Of a DNA stretch of 64,000 bases, positions 52,812 to 63,890 are shown piece by piece. The notes under the pieces are model-generated. The model worked only from the letters and a program-made list of their open reading frames with translations. It had not been told where the DNA came from and ran no database searches. The position numbers and the translations under genes are program-made. Position 1 is the stretch's first letter. Every line of letters begins with the position of its first letter. Source of the DNA: Chondrus crispus (taxonomy: Eukaryota; Rhodophyta; Florideophyceae; Gigartinales; Gigartinaceae); NCBI RefSeq assembly GCF_000350225.1, contig NW_005178851.1, forward strand, positions 62,001 through 126,000, in the 5' to 3' direction.

Positions 52812-52843
52812 GCCCCCCCTTAAGCGTGAACGTCCGCGTTGAC
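52812..52843 (-). repeat. Second copy of the D polypurine/pol-end block
   Basis: Shares CCCCCCTTAAGCG, ACGTCCGCGT and surrounding bases with 50651-50684. It includes the pol stop TAA (52822-52820). No LTR follows it. Confidence 0.75.
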
Positions 52844-55800
52844 GTCTGGGGAGAGGCTTCTGCCCGTGCGCCTCCGGAAGCGTTGGGCGTAACGAGACAC
52901 CAACTCCTCCGGAACGTGAGTCCGCGCAGTCCAAGTGGGCGCGTCGTAATCCGCCCACTTGATGAGGAACTCCGTAGTTCCGTCTTCCATGACTCGATGT
53001 CTCAGTAGCCGTTCGACGGCATACTGCGTTCCCGCGGTGACCTTATCGGCGAGGTCCCGCGGGGTCGTCGTACTTGCTCGTGGCGCGTCTATCGGAGACG
53101 GCGCGTACACGCAGCGGTCGGCGGAGACTCGCTCGGTGACCCCATCACGATCGATCGTGATGGTTCGGCGGTCATTGGCGAGCACGCGGTAGGGTCCGAC
53201 AGCGGGCGAGGCGAGCTTGTTCGATGTCTTAGCCCCATCGGTGAGGTTGAGATATACGTATTCTCCGGGACGGAGCCGGGAACTAATACGTCGTATGCGC
53301 TTATCGAAGTTGCGCTTGTAGCGAGCCTGCGTCCGATGCAGGCTCCCGTAGGCCTTTTAGATAGTCGAGTCCAAGGTCTTGAGGAACTCGGCACGTTGGT
53401 TCCCGCTATCGGAAGGGGGCGCGTCGCCGTCCGCCCGTCGGAGAGAGAACTCCAGCGGTGGCCTGCTGAGCAGGAGCTCAAACGGCGTAGTGCGTGTGGT
53501 TCGATGTACGTGGGAGTTGTACGCATACGTAAGCGGCCCCACGTACACATCGTCGTCCTGGTGTTCACCCACGTAGTTCCTCAGCATCGAGGCGATTGTT
53601 CGGTTATATCGCTCGACTTGCCCGTTCGTCTGGGGATGGTACGCCGAAGTGTACAAATTCGTTATCCCCAGAACGCGGCTCGTGCTGTGGAAGAACTTGG
53701 CATTAAACTGAGGGCCGTTGTCCGAAAGCAACGTGCGAGGGACGGCATACTTGAACACCCACGAGTCGCAGAACGCAACTGCAACTGTGTACGCTGTTAT
53801 CGTGCAGAGCGCAACGACTTGCGTCAGCTTACTGAAGCGGTCCGTTATCACGAGCAGGAACCGTTTTCCTGTCTTCGTCTTGGGGAGCGGCCCCAAGATG
53901 TCGATTGCGAGGCTCTCGAGAGGCCTCGTAGCTGGAAACAATCTCAATCGGTTGAGATGTTTCCTCAGCTTCACCCGGTTCATCGCGCAGGTTCGACACC
54001 CCCGCACCGTGGCTGCGACGTCTGCAGCCAGGTGGGGCCAGTAGGACTCGCGTCGAAGTGCGTAGTACATACGGTTCTGGCCCGGGTGCCCCGCGATGGC
54101 CGGGTTGTGGCACAGGCGAAGGAGCCTGGCCCGGAGCGTCTGAGGTTACACAACCTGAACGATATCAGGGTCGAGGGGGTGTCTCCGCTTGAGCACCCCT
54201 TGGTGGTCCTCGAAGAACGCGGAGTCCCGGGACTCTGACTGTCGTGCCAAAACGGTTTGGCAGAAGTCATCCACGCGTTGCTCCTCGACTATCTCCTCTA
54301 TCGTAAGAGCGGCCGGAAGGTCGTCCTGCGGTGGGGCGACCGGGGAGTCGAGCACGCCAGCCTCGGGGTCTTCGGCGCGCTGGATGTCGGCAGCGTCGAA
54401 CTCGTCGTTCTCTTCCCAAAACGAATTGGGTCCTTGGAGAGCAGGGGCTTCGTCGTCGCCTCTCAGTTCGTCGCGCGTCCGTACGCGCGACCTTGTTCGG
54501 GCTTCGGCTTGGTTCCGTGTCGTTATGAAGACATGGACGGCCTGATGATCACAACTCGCGGTACAAGAGTGGTCCGCGAGCTCGTTCGATACGTCTGGAA
54601 CTGTCGTGCCCCCGTCGAAAGTGGGGATGTCGTCATCCACCTCGACGGTGGGGCGAGGGTCATTGGCGACCTTCGGCGACACGAGTCGTGACAGGGCATC
54701 GGGCACCTGATGCACGCGTCCGGGGCGGTACTGAATGGTGAAATCGTATTCAGCCAGACGTAGCCGCCACCGGGTGAGTCTTCCGGAACTCTCGGTGAGT
54801 GACATGAGCCATCGGAGGGCGTCATGGTCCGTCCGTACGGTGAACTTCGTGCCTTCTACGTACGGCCGTAGTGTGCGGACGGCACACACTACGGCGAAGC
54901 ACTCGCGTTCGGTAGCGCTGTAGTTGCGCTCACTATCGGACAGTGAGTACGACCAATACCCCACGGGCCGCCAGTCGTTCGGCTCTTCGTGCTCCTGAAG
55001 TAAGGTGCAGCCGAGTTGGTAGGCACTCGCGTCGGTGTCTATCATGTACGGACGACCGTGCCGGGGCAACGCGAGGATCGGCGGAGGAATCATGCACTTC
55101 TGAAGGTTCTCGAACGCCTGAAGTTGCAGCTCCGTGGGGTTATAGAAATCGGGATCCGAATCCTTGCGCGTCATGTCGGTCAGAGGACGCGCAATCTTAG
55201 CGAACCCTTTAACGAATCGGCGGTATACGTTACACGCCCCGAGGAACGAGCGCACTTGCGTCAACGTCCTCCGGAACGTGAACGTCTTGAAAGCGTCGGC
55301 CGCCGTATCGGCCACGCTCAACTTGCCTGGGGAGATGACGTGCCCCAGGTAGTGCACCTTCGGTCGGAAGAAGCTGCACTTCTTGAGCTTAATGGAGATA
55401 CCGGAACTCCGCAGTAAGCTCAAGACGGTATCGAGATGCCTGGCGTGTTCTCCGTGCGTACGGGAGAACACGATCACGTCGTCGAGATAGACGAGGCATA
55501 TTTGCCAGCGGACTGCGGAGAGTATTATGTCGAGCGCACGTTGGAAGGTGGCCGGTGCCCCTTCGAGCCCAAACGGCATGCACAAGTGGCGAAACGTGCC
55601 CATGTGCGTCGTAAACGTGGTCTTATCCCGGTCTTCCGGAGCGACCGGGATCTGCCAATAACCGGAATTGCAGTCCAACGTGGTGAAGACGGCTGCATCT
55701 CCTAACGAGTCGATGCAGTCGTCCATCCGTGGCAGCGGATACAAATCCGCTGCGGTCTTCGCGTTGAGACGCCGGTAGTCCACGCAGAACCGAAGAGAGC

Positions 55801-57397
55801 CGTCTTTCTTCGGTACGAGCACCACGGGGGACGCCCACTCGGTGCTCGCGGGTTCGATAACCCTTGCGTTCAACATCTTGTTGACCTCCTTCGCGACCAT
55901 TTCGCGCATGACCGGGCCCTTCCGATAGGGCATGGAACGAATCGGTTTCGTTCCCGGTTCGAGGGGAATGTGGTGCTCCGTGGCTTGGATCGTTCCAAGC
56001 GCACCGCTCCACAGACTCGAGTGCTTACGGAGCATCTCGAGTACGTGGCCACGGAGCTTGTCATCGTCGATGTATGACAGGTCGATCTCTTTTTCCCAAT
56101 CCATCGGTGGATTTTCGGGACCCTTTTGCTGGTGGAGTACAGTACCCCTCGCCGTCGGTTGGCATAAAGGCGACCGTTCGTCCGGGTCGACCCCCCTGCC
56201 CCCGGCGGTGGTCTTATCGTCGGAGTTGGATCGGCCAACTCCTACCGCACCGACTTGATCGGTCACGTCGGTCAGGTGTAGCGCGTGCGCGATCCCCTCG
56301 GCGACCTTACGTTCGGGAGTGAGGATCGCGAGGGGGTTGCGCTTCGCGTATCCCACGACGGTGTGCTTCGGAAGCCGCCTTTCTCGTCGTGAGAAATTCG
56401 CGACGATGACGTCGAAGGTCTGATTCGGTAGGACCTCCGCGACGCCATTCGTCAGCCTCACTCCATGTCGGTGTTGGAGTGAGGGCTTGGGTTCCAGGAA
56501 CACGAGGCCCCTCTCCGCGGTTGTCACACGCACACGGGCTTGTGACATCGCGGGGATGGTAACCCAGCGGGCGATTCGGATCGCTTGCGGGGCCTCCTCG
56601 CGTACGTCTGGCCGACCCGTGTGTCGCCCGTGTCGCCTGGTAGGGGGAGTCGACTCCCCCTTTCCGTCGACGATGGCGACGGAACCGCCTTGGCGTAGGT
56701 CCATTCGTTGAGCTTCGATGTCGATACATCGCACGTGCGTATCGATGAAGGCCGTGCCGAGGAGGACCGGCACGGCGAGCTGGTCCGCGACTACGAACGT
56801 AATTCGGAACACCGTGTTCCTCAACCGCACGGCCAGGCGGACGACGGCCGAAAGCTTGAGGGGGTTGCTATTCGCGCCTGCCAGTCGTGGCAGAGGTGCG
56901 TCGTGCACGACGTAACGCGTCCAAACGGGGGGAAGGTCGGCCTTCCTCACCAGATTATACCCCGAGCACGTATCAACGGCGATCGTGCGGGGTTTAAATG
57001 CATTTCCCTCTGTGGCTATCGAGCCGAGGACGTTGTAGATCTTCGACGTCATAAGGCAAATGACGCCTTCGACAACCTTCGGGGCGGCCTTATCGGTGAG
57101 GTCGTTCCGCCGGGGCCTTCGAGTTCGGTGCTGGCCCCACTTGCGTTTCCTTCCCCCCCTTTCTTGAGGCGTCCGCGGATCAGTGACGCCCCCAGGATTA
57201 ATCGAGTCCGTACGACACGAACCCTTCTCCGGCGACCTTGGGCTCGCGGGAGTCAGGGGGTCGACCGAATCTTTTCGGTCGTCGTTGCCCCCGTCGCCAT
57301 TGTTACGCCTCACCGGGACGTGGTCTGTCCCGGTGTCTTGTCCTCCTAACGTCGGGCCTTCGGAGGCCTCGACGTGAGCTCGCTCCTGTATCGGCAT
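52820..57397 (-). pseudogene. Pol of element D: protease, RT, RNase H, integrase, chromodomain, two stops
   Basis: One frame of about 1525 codons with two TAA stops (54148-54146 and 53359-53357). 57397-54146 (1083 aa): protease AVDTCSGYN at residue 142, where Cys replaces the usual Gly/Ala of DTG(A/S); RT with VLVPKKDGSLRFCVDYR, MPFGLEGAPATFQ and YLDD; RNase H DTDASAYQLG and HDALRWLMSL. The stop falls just before the integrase zinc finger (HNPAIAGHPG, CRTC). 54070-53357 carries the integrase triad (LAIDILGPL, LLSDNGPQF, GQVERYNRT). After the second stop come KAYGSLHRTQARYKRNF and the chromodomain (YAVERLLRHRV, FLIKWADYDAPTW) at about 53040-52880. Unlike A and C, no stop parts protease from RT. 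Confidence 0.85.
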
Positions 57398-57537
57398 TAC
57401 AGGAGCTCCCGTGTTCGCCTCCAGTAGCGGGGGATGTATTATCGGACAATACCCCCCGTGTCCTTGTCGAGCACGCGGGGTCGGGTCTAGTTCGTGGGGA
57501 AAAGACGGCTCACGCGACTGCGTGTAGGTAACCGTCT

Positions 57538-60106
57538 TTACCCTTTCTTCGAACTACCCGTGCTATCGGAGCTAACCTCCTGGCTATCGACGGCCAGGTC
57601 TTCCTCTGGTAGACGGCCGCGTGGGTCGGGACGATTCCCCCACTGCGGCTCGGCGGCCTTGGCGAAGTAGTCGGGTACTTCCGGGCCTTGACCTGCGGCG
57701 TCCCGTCGTCGCAGGATATGGGGGACGAAGCGAGTCGGCTCTCCTTCGTGACCCTCCGTGGGTAGAGGGTACGGATCCTCGACCCAGTCTTGTAGGTACA
57801 TTATCGCATTTTGTACCTGTTGGGGTAACCGAGAACTGTCTCGGTCCCCTCTTTCTGTTTGTCGGGGGTACCTTGTCTCCGCCTGCCGGTAGGCGGGTCG
57901 ATCCCGGCGATCGACTTCGTTACGACGGTACCCGCCTCCACGGGGGCGAAGCGTGCGCCCCCACCCCATCGGTTCGGGAAACCTTGACGCGGGGGACGGC
58001 CCTCGCCCGCCGATTGCCGGAGGAGATTACGCGCACAGGGGTGCGTCTCCATCTGGTAGCGGTAGTTCCTGTACGCCGTGAACATTCTTTGTTCCGGCGA
58101 CAGGAACGGGCACGCGTACATGGCATGCCCGTACGTACGGAATAACCAGCACACGTACGCGCTGCCGTCCGTTGAGGCGAAGGTCGCCGCGTGCCGCGCC
58201 TTCTCATCGGTGAGGAGGGGCACGCGAGGCGCTTCGCCTCCTCCATCTCGGTTCGATATGTCGAGCTCTGCGACCCGGGGGTCCGTACCCCTTGCCACTC
58301 TTGGAGTGGCCGCGAACACGGTCGAGTAACTCGATGTCGTTCTGGTCGACATCGGTGAGGGGGGTCGACCCCCTACGGGCCCTGCTCCTTGCGTAATGAG
58401 GACAGGGTCGGCCTGCCACTCATCCTCCCCGACATGGAGGGTAGAGGCGGGCGAACTTGTCGCGGCGGACTTCGTAGTCCTGCCAGCCCTCCCTGCCGGT
58501 TTCGAATCCGGCAGAGGTGAACCGCGCCGAGCGCGGTACGTTGTGCCTTCCGCCGTGGCGATACGGCGGATGGTCGGAAGATCGGTCTTCTGACTGCCTG
58601 GCAGCCTTTGCACCGTCTCGGATACTGCGGCACGGGTTGCCGGTGCAAGTCCCCGCACGAAGTAGTGCGCGAGGGACTATTCGGAGAAGACTGCCGTGCA
58701 TCGGAACGCGGCAGTCTCGAGTCGGTCAGCAAACGTGCTTTCCGTCTCATGCGATTGCTGTCGCGACGTAGCGACAGCGTCGTACGCTTCACCTAACACG
58801 TCGTCCGTGAGGTAGCGTTTCAAGAATTGATTCACGAGCCCGGCCAGCTCACGTCGTCATGGAGCTGGCCGGCGCATAGGCCACGCATCGTATAACTCGT
58901 ATACAGGCGCTCCTCGTCGCGCTCGAGGAAGTGCGCGAGGACTCGTACCGCAACACCTTCGGTCAGGTGTTGCGAGTTGAAGGTGATTCGGATATCCTTC
59001 AAGAACGGCAGCAGCTGGATCGGGTCAGTACCGTCGAAGCTGCGCATCGTAGGACGGATCCCAAGACAGCGTTGGACGTACTTCGCGATCCGTCCCGCGT
59101 CACCCGAGGTAACGAGCCTCGAGGTGTTATCCAAGCGGTACATACGATAGTCAGCAACGGCGCTGAACTCTTGGATCATCGTATGTACCGGCTCGAGCCC
59201 GGGCTCAGCGGGACCCAGCGTTCTGAAGGAGGTAACCGGTAGCATACGGACGTCTACCGGACCTGGATGCTCGGCGTAACTCGCCGGCGGGTAGCCGCCC
59301 CAGCGGGAATCGACGGAGAACATCGGTTCTCCGGATCCGCGGGCGGCTCCTCCACGGTCCTGTTCGTCCGCGTACGATACGCGTTCCCCTTGCCGCCTAC
59401 TTCCGGCGATAGGCGGCAAGGCTTGGGTCCCAGACGCGAAGTTCGCGTCTATCGGAGGACGGCTTCCTTCTGCAGTCCGACTGGTAGCGGCACCAGTCGG
59501 ACGCCAACCTTTGGGGGCGGCGGCGCCCGGAGGAACGGTACCACCGGGCCCTCTCGAGGGGGCACCGGGTAGCCTTTCGGCCACGGTACGCTCCATGTCA
59601 CGAGCACGCCGACGAGTGGCGTCGAGCTCAGCGGAGAGGTGCGCGAACGCACCCAATTGCTCTGCGGACGGAGAGGTTCGGTCCTCGGGTCGTCTCACCG
59701 AGGTCGGCCTCTCAGGGCGACCTTGCCCGGACGGTCCGGGCGAGGCGAAACGGGAGTCTTCGACGAGCACGAACCGCGAGTGTAACTCGTCGATCAGTGC
59801 TCGGAGATTCTCTAAGGACTGCGTCACTCTATCGAACCTCCCTTCACGCAGGGAGCGGAGTTCGGCCATACATCGAGTGTATACATGGTCCGATACATCG
59901 ATCCGAAGGGAAGTACGGACTTCCTCGATGTATTCGGCTATGCGTTCGAACATCGCCGCCGCTCTATCCTCGGAGGATCCGAGCGACGGTTCGCGGTCAC
60001 GAGGACCTGCGTCGCCGTCGCCCGACGGGGCAGATGGGGACTGCACAGCGGCCGGACTCAGATCCGCCGCTTCGGAGCGGATCGAGGGCTCAAACTCTTG
60101 GCTCAT
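57538..60106 (-). pseudogene. Gag of element D, two frame changes and one stop
   Basis: 60106-58832 (424 aa, MSQEFEPSIRSEAADLS) has an acidic N terminus, a helix-rich segment and the capsid block (YRMYRLDNTSRLV, GTDPIQLLPFLKDI) related to the Gag of A. Near 58845 the capsid continues in another frame (LAGLVNQFLKRYLTDD), meets TAG near 58677, then 58658-57801 carries the basic linker and a knuckle remnant CWLFRTYGHAMYAC, in which the second zinc Cys is Phe. The last part (57969-57538, YLQDWVEDPYPLPTEG) lies in a third frame. It would need at least three repairs to be full length. Confidence 0.8.
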
Positions 60107-60186
60107 CTCGACGCGATCGTTTCGCGGAAGGAAGCGGAAGTCTTCTCGGAGATCGGACTCCAGGGTCTTCTAGGTTGGGAGACCAC
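60107..60186 (-). other. Element D leader and primer-binding site
   Basis: TGGTCTCCCAACCTAGAA on the minus strand at 60185-60168, one base from the LTR and one mismatch from the site in A, C and G. Confidence 0.65.
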
Positions 60187-60794
60187 TTTAGCATAAACAC
60201 CCCCGCGGAGAGGGGTGTATGCGTCCAGTCCTATAGACCTCGGCTCGCCGAGAACGGGATGAAGCACCACTCACACACGGGACCGGGCCCGGGCCCTGGT
60301 AGCAGTGTGTTAGAGCGCAGTCGGGTCGAACGCGCGCACGCGCGAGCGGATCTACGCCTCGACGCCCCGGTGCGGTACTGGTAGACGATCCAGTACGGAC
60401 GGGCGGAAGCGGATCTGGGCTCGCTCGCATGCTGGCGCGTCCTTGCTCGCGCGGTCCCTTGCCTAAAACGGACTAGAGTAGGCTGGTCGTTCTAGTAGAG
60501 TAAGCGGCAGAGCTGACCTAGACGGAGAGTCGTGGACAAGCTCGTGCTTGTCCTTTTCCTCCATCGTCGGTCGCTCGCGTATTTAATGTACAAAGTATTC
60601 TATCATAACACTACAGTACCGATGTACTGTAGGGCGCTACTGTAGTGCGGGTCAGCCTGCACTGCATCGCTGTCAGGCATCGGGCTGACAGTACACGTAC
60701 GTGTCGCCCACACGTGTGGGTCCGTACTGTAGAGCTCCGGCTCTACAGTGCGGGATCCAATCTAGATCTAAATCTAGTTTGCCGTTATACCACA
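60187..60794 (-). repeat. Element D 5' LTR
   Basis: 608 bp, TTTAGCATAAACACC to TTATACCACA; the usual terminal TG is TT here. Clearly different in sequence and 76 bp shorter than 49965-50648. Confidence 0.8.
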
Positions 60795-61871
60795 CGGAAA
60801 GGACTCTTATCGTCGTCTCTCAGTAGGAAGGACTGGCGCGTAGACAAGTCAGTAATTATGAACCTCGGAAACACTGCAGACGGAGGTCAACATTCGGAAA
60901 TGTTCCAATCAACTGACCTTGCATTTCTGTTGAAAGCAAGGGAGCTTTTAGGGCATTTATGGAAACAAAAGCTACGTCTTAGAAGTGGCCGGGCGGACCA
61001 TGGAAATTCCGTAACCGTACAGATATATTGAACTGCCAAGTGGTGCAAAATAACAGGTGGGCGAAAGAGAGACCAGACATCTGTTTTGGCCACTATATCT
61101 TATGGGAGCGTGATTCAAGCCTTGCATTCTTCTGTAGTTTCGACCGCAGATCCTGATCTCACATTCACTCTTCATGAGAACAAAGATTCTGAGCATGATG
61201 AAGACAGAAGGTTCTGGATGGTGCTAGCCGTATTTCAAGTCCGGATTCTGGACGCTCGTGAGAAATAAAGTCAAGAAACAACACGATATTGCGCAGTGAA
61301 GGAGTGCGAAGCCGAAGAAGATGGATACGGGGTGTTGATACAACAACGAAACGAAAGAAGAGCGCTGGTTGAGCTTGGAAGCTACGTTCGAAAGGCATTA
61401 GTTATGCACTACTGCGAGCAGGACAGCGCCAAAAGCGACGACCATATGTGTCTCATATGCACATCAAACTCAGCAGTACAACATAGGAGTCTCCCAGACG
61501 GTGGAATTTATCAAGTGTGGGGCCGAAAGGAAGGGTATCCACCACGTCAGGCATAAGTATATGTGCGGAACAAGAACTCTAGTCTTTATTCAACAGTATT
61601 TGGTACTACCACACAGCTCTGCATACTTTTATCACTGACTATAAGCTCTGCGCCGGCCTCTATATCCGTAGTTGCGACATATATACCGTATCGTTATCGC
61701 AAACAAAATTCAGGTCTGCTACCTTTGTGGGCTTGTTGCAAGGGGGCACGTTAGGTATCCCCGCCTTTCGAAGTCCGTGTCCCTACACCTCTCTAGTTCC
61801 CGCAGCCAGTCTGATCCTTAACTTTTTCGATTCCCTGACCATACACCCACTCTCCTTGTCAACCGGTGCAC
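60795..61871. other. Intergenic sequence right of D
   Basis: No family recognised. Short frames at 60972-61196 (minus) and 61296-61556 (plus) lack signatures. Confidence 0.4.
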
Positions 61872-62087
61872 CGTCATTGCTGTATACAATTTGCAAAATT
61901 TGGTGGCAAATTTTGCAGGATGGGAGCTGTGATCAGTGGCCACTAATCACAGGCCGGCAGGGGGTGTCGTCCGACATCGTCACTGCTGTATAAAATTTGC
62001 AAAATTTTGGTGCAAATTTTGAGAGTTAGGACCGGTGATCAGTGGGGAGCTGTGATCAGAGGCCACTGATCACAGGCCGGCAGGGGA
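61872..62087. repeat. Tandem duplication of a palindrome-bearing unit
   Basis: Units 61872-61964 and 61978-62087 share GTCAYTGCTGTATA, TTTGCAAAATTT and the palindrome GATCAGTGGCCACTAATC, ending CACAGGCCGGCAGGGG. This could be the arms of a small DNA element. Confidence 0.75.
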
Positions 62088-62329
62088 TTCAGGAGTAAGG
62101 AGTAGGATGCTTTTTGTACTTTAGGGATTCGCGGTGCTTCGGAGATTTAGAGGAGGGGAGTAACTTGGATTAGGAGATTCGTGGGATTAGGAGATTAGGT
62201 GGGATTAGGAGATTTGGTGGGATTTGGGGATTAGTTGGGATTCGGTGGACGAGAAACTGGATGATCTTGCAGAAATTAGACTAGTTCTTCCAAATGATAG
62301 TTCAAGACATTTGGAAACGTTGGGTGGAT
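62088..62329. repeat. 17-18 bp minisatellite (62167-62248) and flanks
   Basis: About 4.6 units of GGATTAGGAGATTNGGTG. It resembles degenerate telomere-like sequence, but the unit is too long for a telomeric repeat. Confidence 0.75.
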
Positions 62330-62827
62330 TTAGTCCGGGGAGGGCATGTTGTCCTTCGTCTGAAAACCGCGTCGACCATCATTGGCAATGCGAGCCATGA
62401 TAGCTGGCAATGTATAATTGTTAATTGCGAATCCCCGGGAGGCAGTATATTTAATGCGCTGCTTAATGATTTTGTCCTCGTCTGCTTTGATGACACGGGG
62501 GGCTCCGGGACGGTTGTTGGCTGGGTCAAGAAGGCGGGACAGTTTGTCGTCGTCCTTGATCTTGAGACATTTTTGTAATCGCTCTGCTGTCCCACGACTG
62601 ATGGCTGTGAGGCGAACCACATCTGCAACCTTTTTTCCCATCTTCAATAAATTTACCGCTGTCTGCCGTTTGTCTTTAGCCCTTGCGTCCGGGGTGTCCC
62701 TTTGCTTGGCGCGCGCATGCAATGCGCCTGACGACGCATTGCAATCGACATCAGAGGGGGCGTGAATTGTGCGTAACTGGAGGCCAGTCTCGAGAGCAGG
62801 ACGAGAAGTTGTTTGATCGTGGATCAA
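62330..62827 (-). pseudogene. Helix-turn-helix N-terminal part of a DNA transposase
   Basis: 165 aa. RQTAVNLLKMGKKVADVVRL and AISRGTAERLQKCL look like a homeodomain/psq-type DNA-binding helix-turn-helix, followed by the linker RPGAPRVIKADEDKIIKQRI and GFAINNYTLPAIMARIA, the arrangement in pogo/Tc1-like and other DDE transposases before the catalytic domain. The frame ends at 62330 and no DDE domain follows, so only the N-terminal part remains. Family assignment is by pattern only. Confidence 0.5.
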
Positions 62828-63115
62828 TTACTACTGTTTGGCCTTTAACGGTGCTGTGTGCCCGCCATTTTTTTGGCGGGACGGGGAGAAGCGAAGGAGT
62901 AACATTGCGGGAAACTGTAGACGGGGTGAACTCTTAGGCCCCGGAGCGTTTCCCTGGAGTCCAGGGATGAACGACTGTACCCATTGTCCGCACTGGCAGC
63001 AACGAGAACTGAATCACCAAATTAGCCTTTTTTACCAAATAATGCTTTTAGGGAAGGGTATACCGCGCAGGCCTGCATGCGCAGGCAAGTTTCTCCGGTA
63101 TGACATGTAATGGCC
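62828..63115. other. Intergenic sequence
   Basis: Small palindrome near 63066-63086 (GCGCAGGCCTGCATGCGC). No gene seen. Confidence 0.4.
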
Positions 63116-63251
63116 GTCGCGCGACAAGATTTACAAAAGCTGTATGGCTGGCCAGCCATACTGGAACTAGATTAATTTTTGTTAATTTTTTAGAGGTTGA
63201 TTCTAGTATGGGTGGCCACCCATACAGCTTTTGTAGATCTTGTCGCGCGAC
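63116..63251. mobile_element. 136-bp MITE-like inverted repeat
   Basis: Arms of about 50 bp begin and end with GTCGCGCGAC and share GACAAGAT, TACAAAAGCTGTATGG. Each arm has its own inner palindrome (TATGGCTGGCCAGCCATA left, TATGGGTGGCCACCCATA right). No open frame; no clear target duplication. Confidence 0.8.
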
Positions 63252-63261
63252 AAACACATCA

Positions 63262-63384
63262 CACGTGTGGATCCAAATGCAATGTATTACACGCGTGGAT
63301 CGATATGAAATGTTTTACACGTGGCGACCAAAATGCAATGTATTACACGTGGTGACCAAAACGCAATGTTTTACGCGTGGCGAC
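63262..63384. repeat. 28-bp tandem repeat, 4.4 units
   Basis: Units start at 63262, 63290, 63318, 63346 and 63374, each CACGTGGCGACCAAAATGCA-like followed by ATGTNTTA. Most begin with a CACGTG/CGCGTG box. Confidence 0.85.
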
Positions 63385-63509
63385 AAGCTGGTGGATCATG
63401 ATTGGCCGATTATGATACGGGATCGTATACAGTGCCTCCTACGATATAGTGCTATAACGTGACATACCTCTAGCTATGGAACTATTGGGGGGATGGCACT
63501 ATATCCCTG
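63385..63509. other. Spacer left of the promoter-like region
   Basis: Nothing recognised. Confidence 0.35.
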
Positions 63510-63862
63510 TGCTCCGGTTTGTGACGATTTAGGGCGTCACAAAAGGTGAGACAATTTGTGTAACGATTTGTGAGAGTTTTGCTCTTTCCGCCGCCGTCAT
63601 CTCATTCGTCTCACTCCATCTTCTTATTCGTCACACATGGTTTGTGAATATTGGTTGAATTGTAGCATTTTTTGAGAACGTTTTGTGATCATCACAAAAA
63701 TCTTCTCAAACATCACACATTTTCGTGAATCTTTTGTGATGGTTTTGTGAGACACATCTCAAAACTCTCAAACGTCAACCTTGAAATCAAAACTCTCACA
63801 CTGACAGTGTGCATTTTGTGATGGCAGTGTGCATTTTGTGATGGCTTTGTGTGAGTTGTGTG
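63510..63862 (+). promoter_or_regulatory. Cluster of TTTTGTGAT/ATCACAAA words
   Basis: At least ten TTTGTGA-type words on both strands, including TTTTGTGATCATCACAAAA (about 63683-63701) and a 20-bp direct repeat CAGTGTGCATTTTGTGATGG (about 63805-63844). They end about 20 bp before a TATA box, which suggests an array of binding sites for one regulator. Confidence 0.5.
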
Positions 63863-63882
63863 AGGGCATCACGAAGATCACA

Positions 63883-63890
63883 TATAAAAG
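63883..63890 (+). promoter_or_regulatory. TATA box of a gene beyond the right edge
   Basis: TATAAAAG 63883-63890 in CACATATAAAAGGC. Transcription would start about 63915 and the coding part would lie outside the window. No ATG frame of length is seen before 64000. Confidence 0.5.

Larger units (their letters stand above)
49965..60794 (-). mobile_element. Element D: large Ty3/Gypsy chromovirus
   Basis: 10.8 kb on the minus strand: 5' LTR 60794-60187, primer site 60185-60168, gag 60106-57538, pol 57397-52820, a 2.1-kb segment with hairpin repeats, polypurine tract about 50662-50649 and 3' LTR 50648-49965. It shares the primer-site sequence and Gag capsid similarity with A but has a different LTR. 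The LTRs are 608 and 684 bp and clearly different in sequence, and no target duplication is visible (ATATG against CGGAA), so D may be a recombinant of two insertions. Confidence 0.8.

Noticed and set aside
62160..62250. Interstitial telomere
   Set aside because: GGATTAGG words occur, but the repeat unit is 17-18 bp and degenerate, not a telomeric unit.
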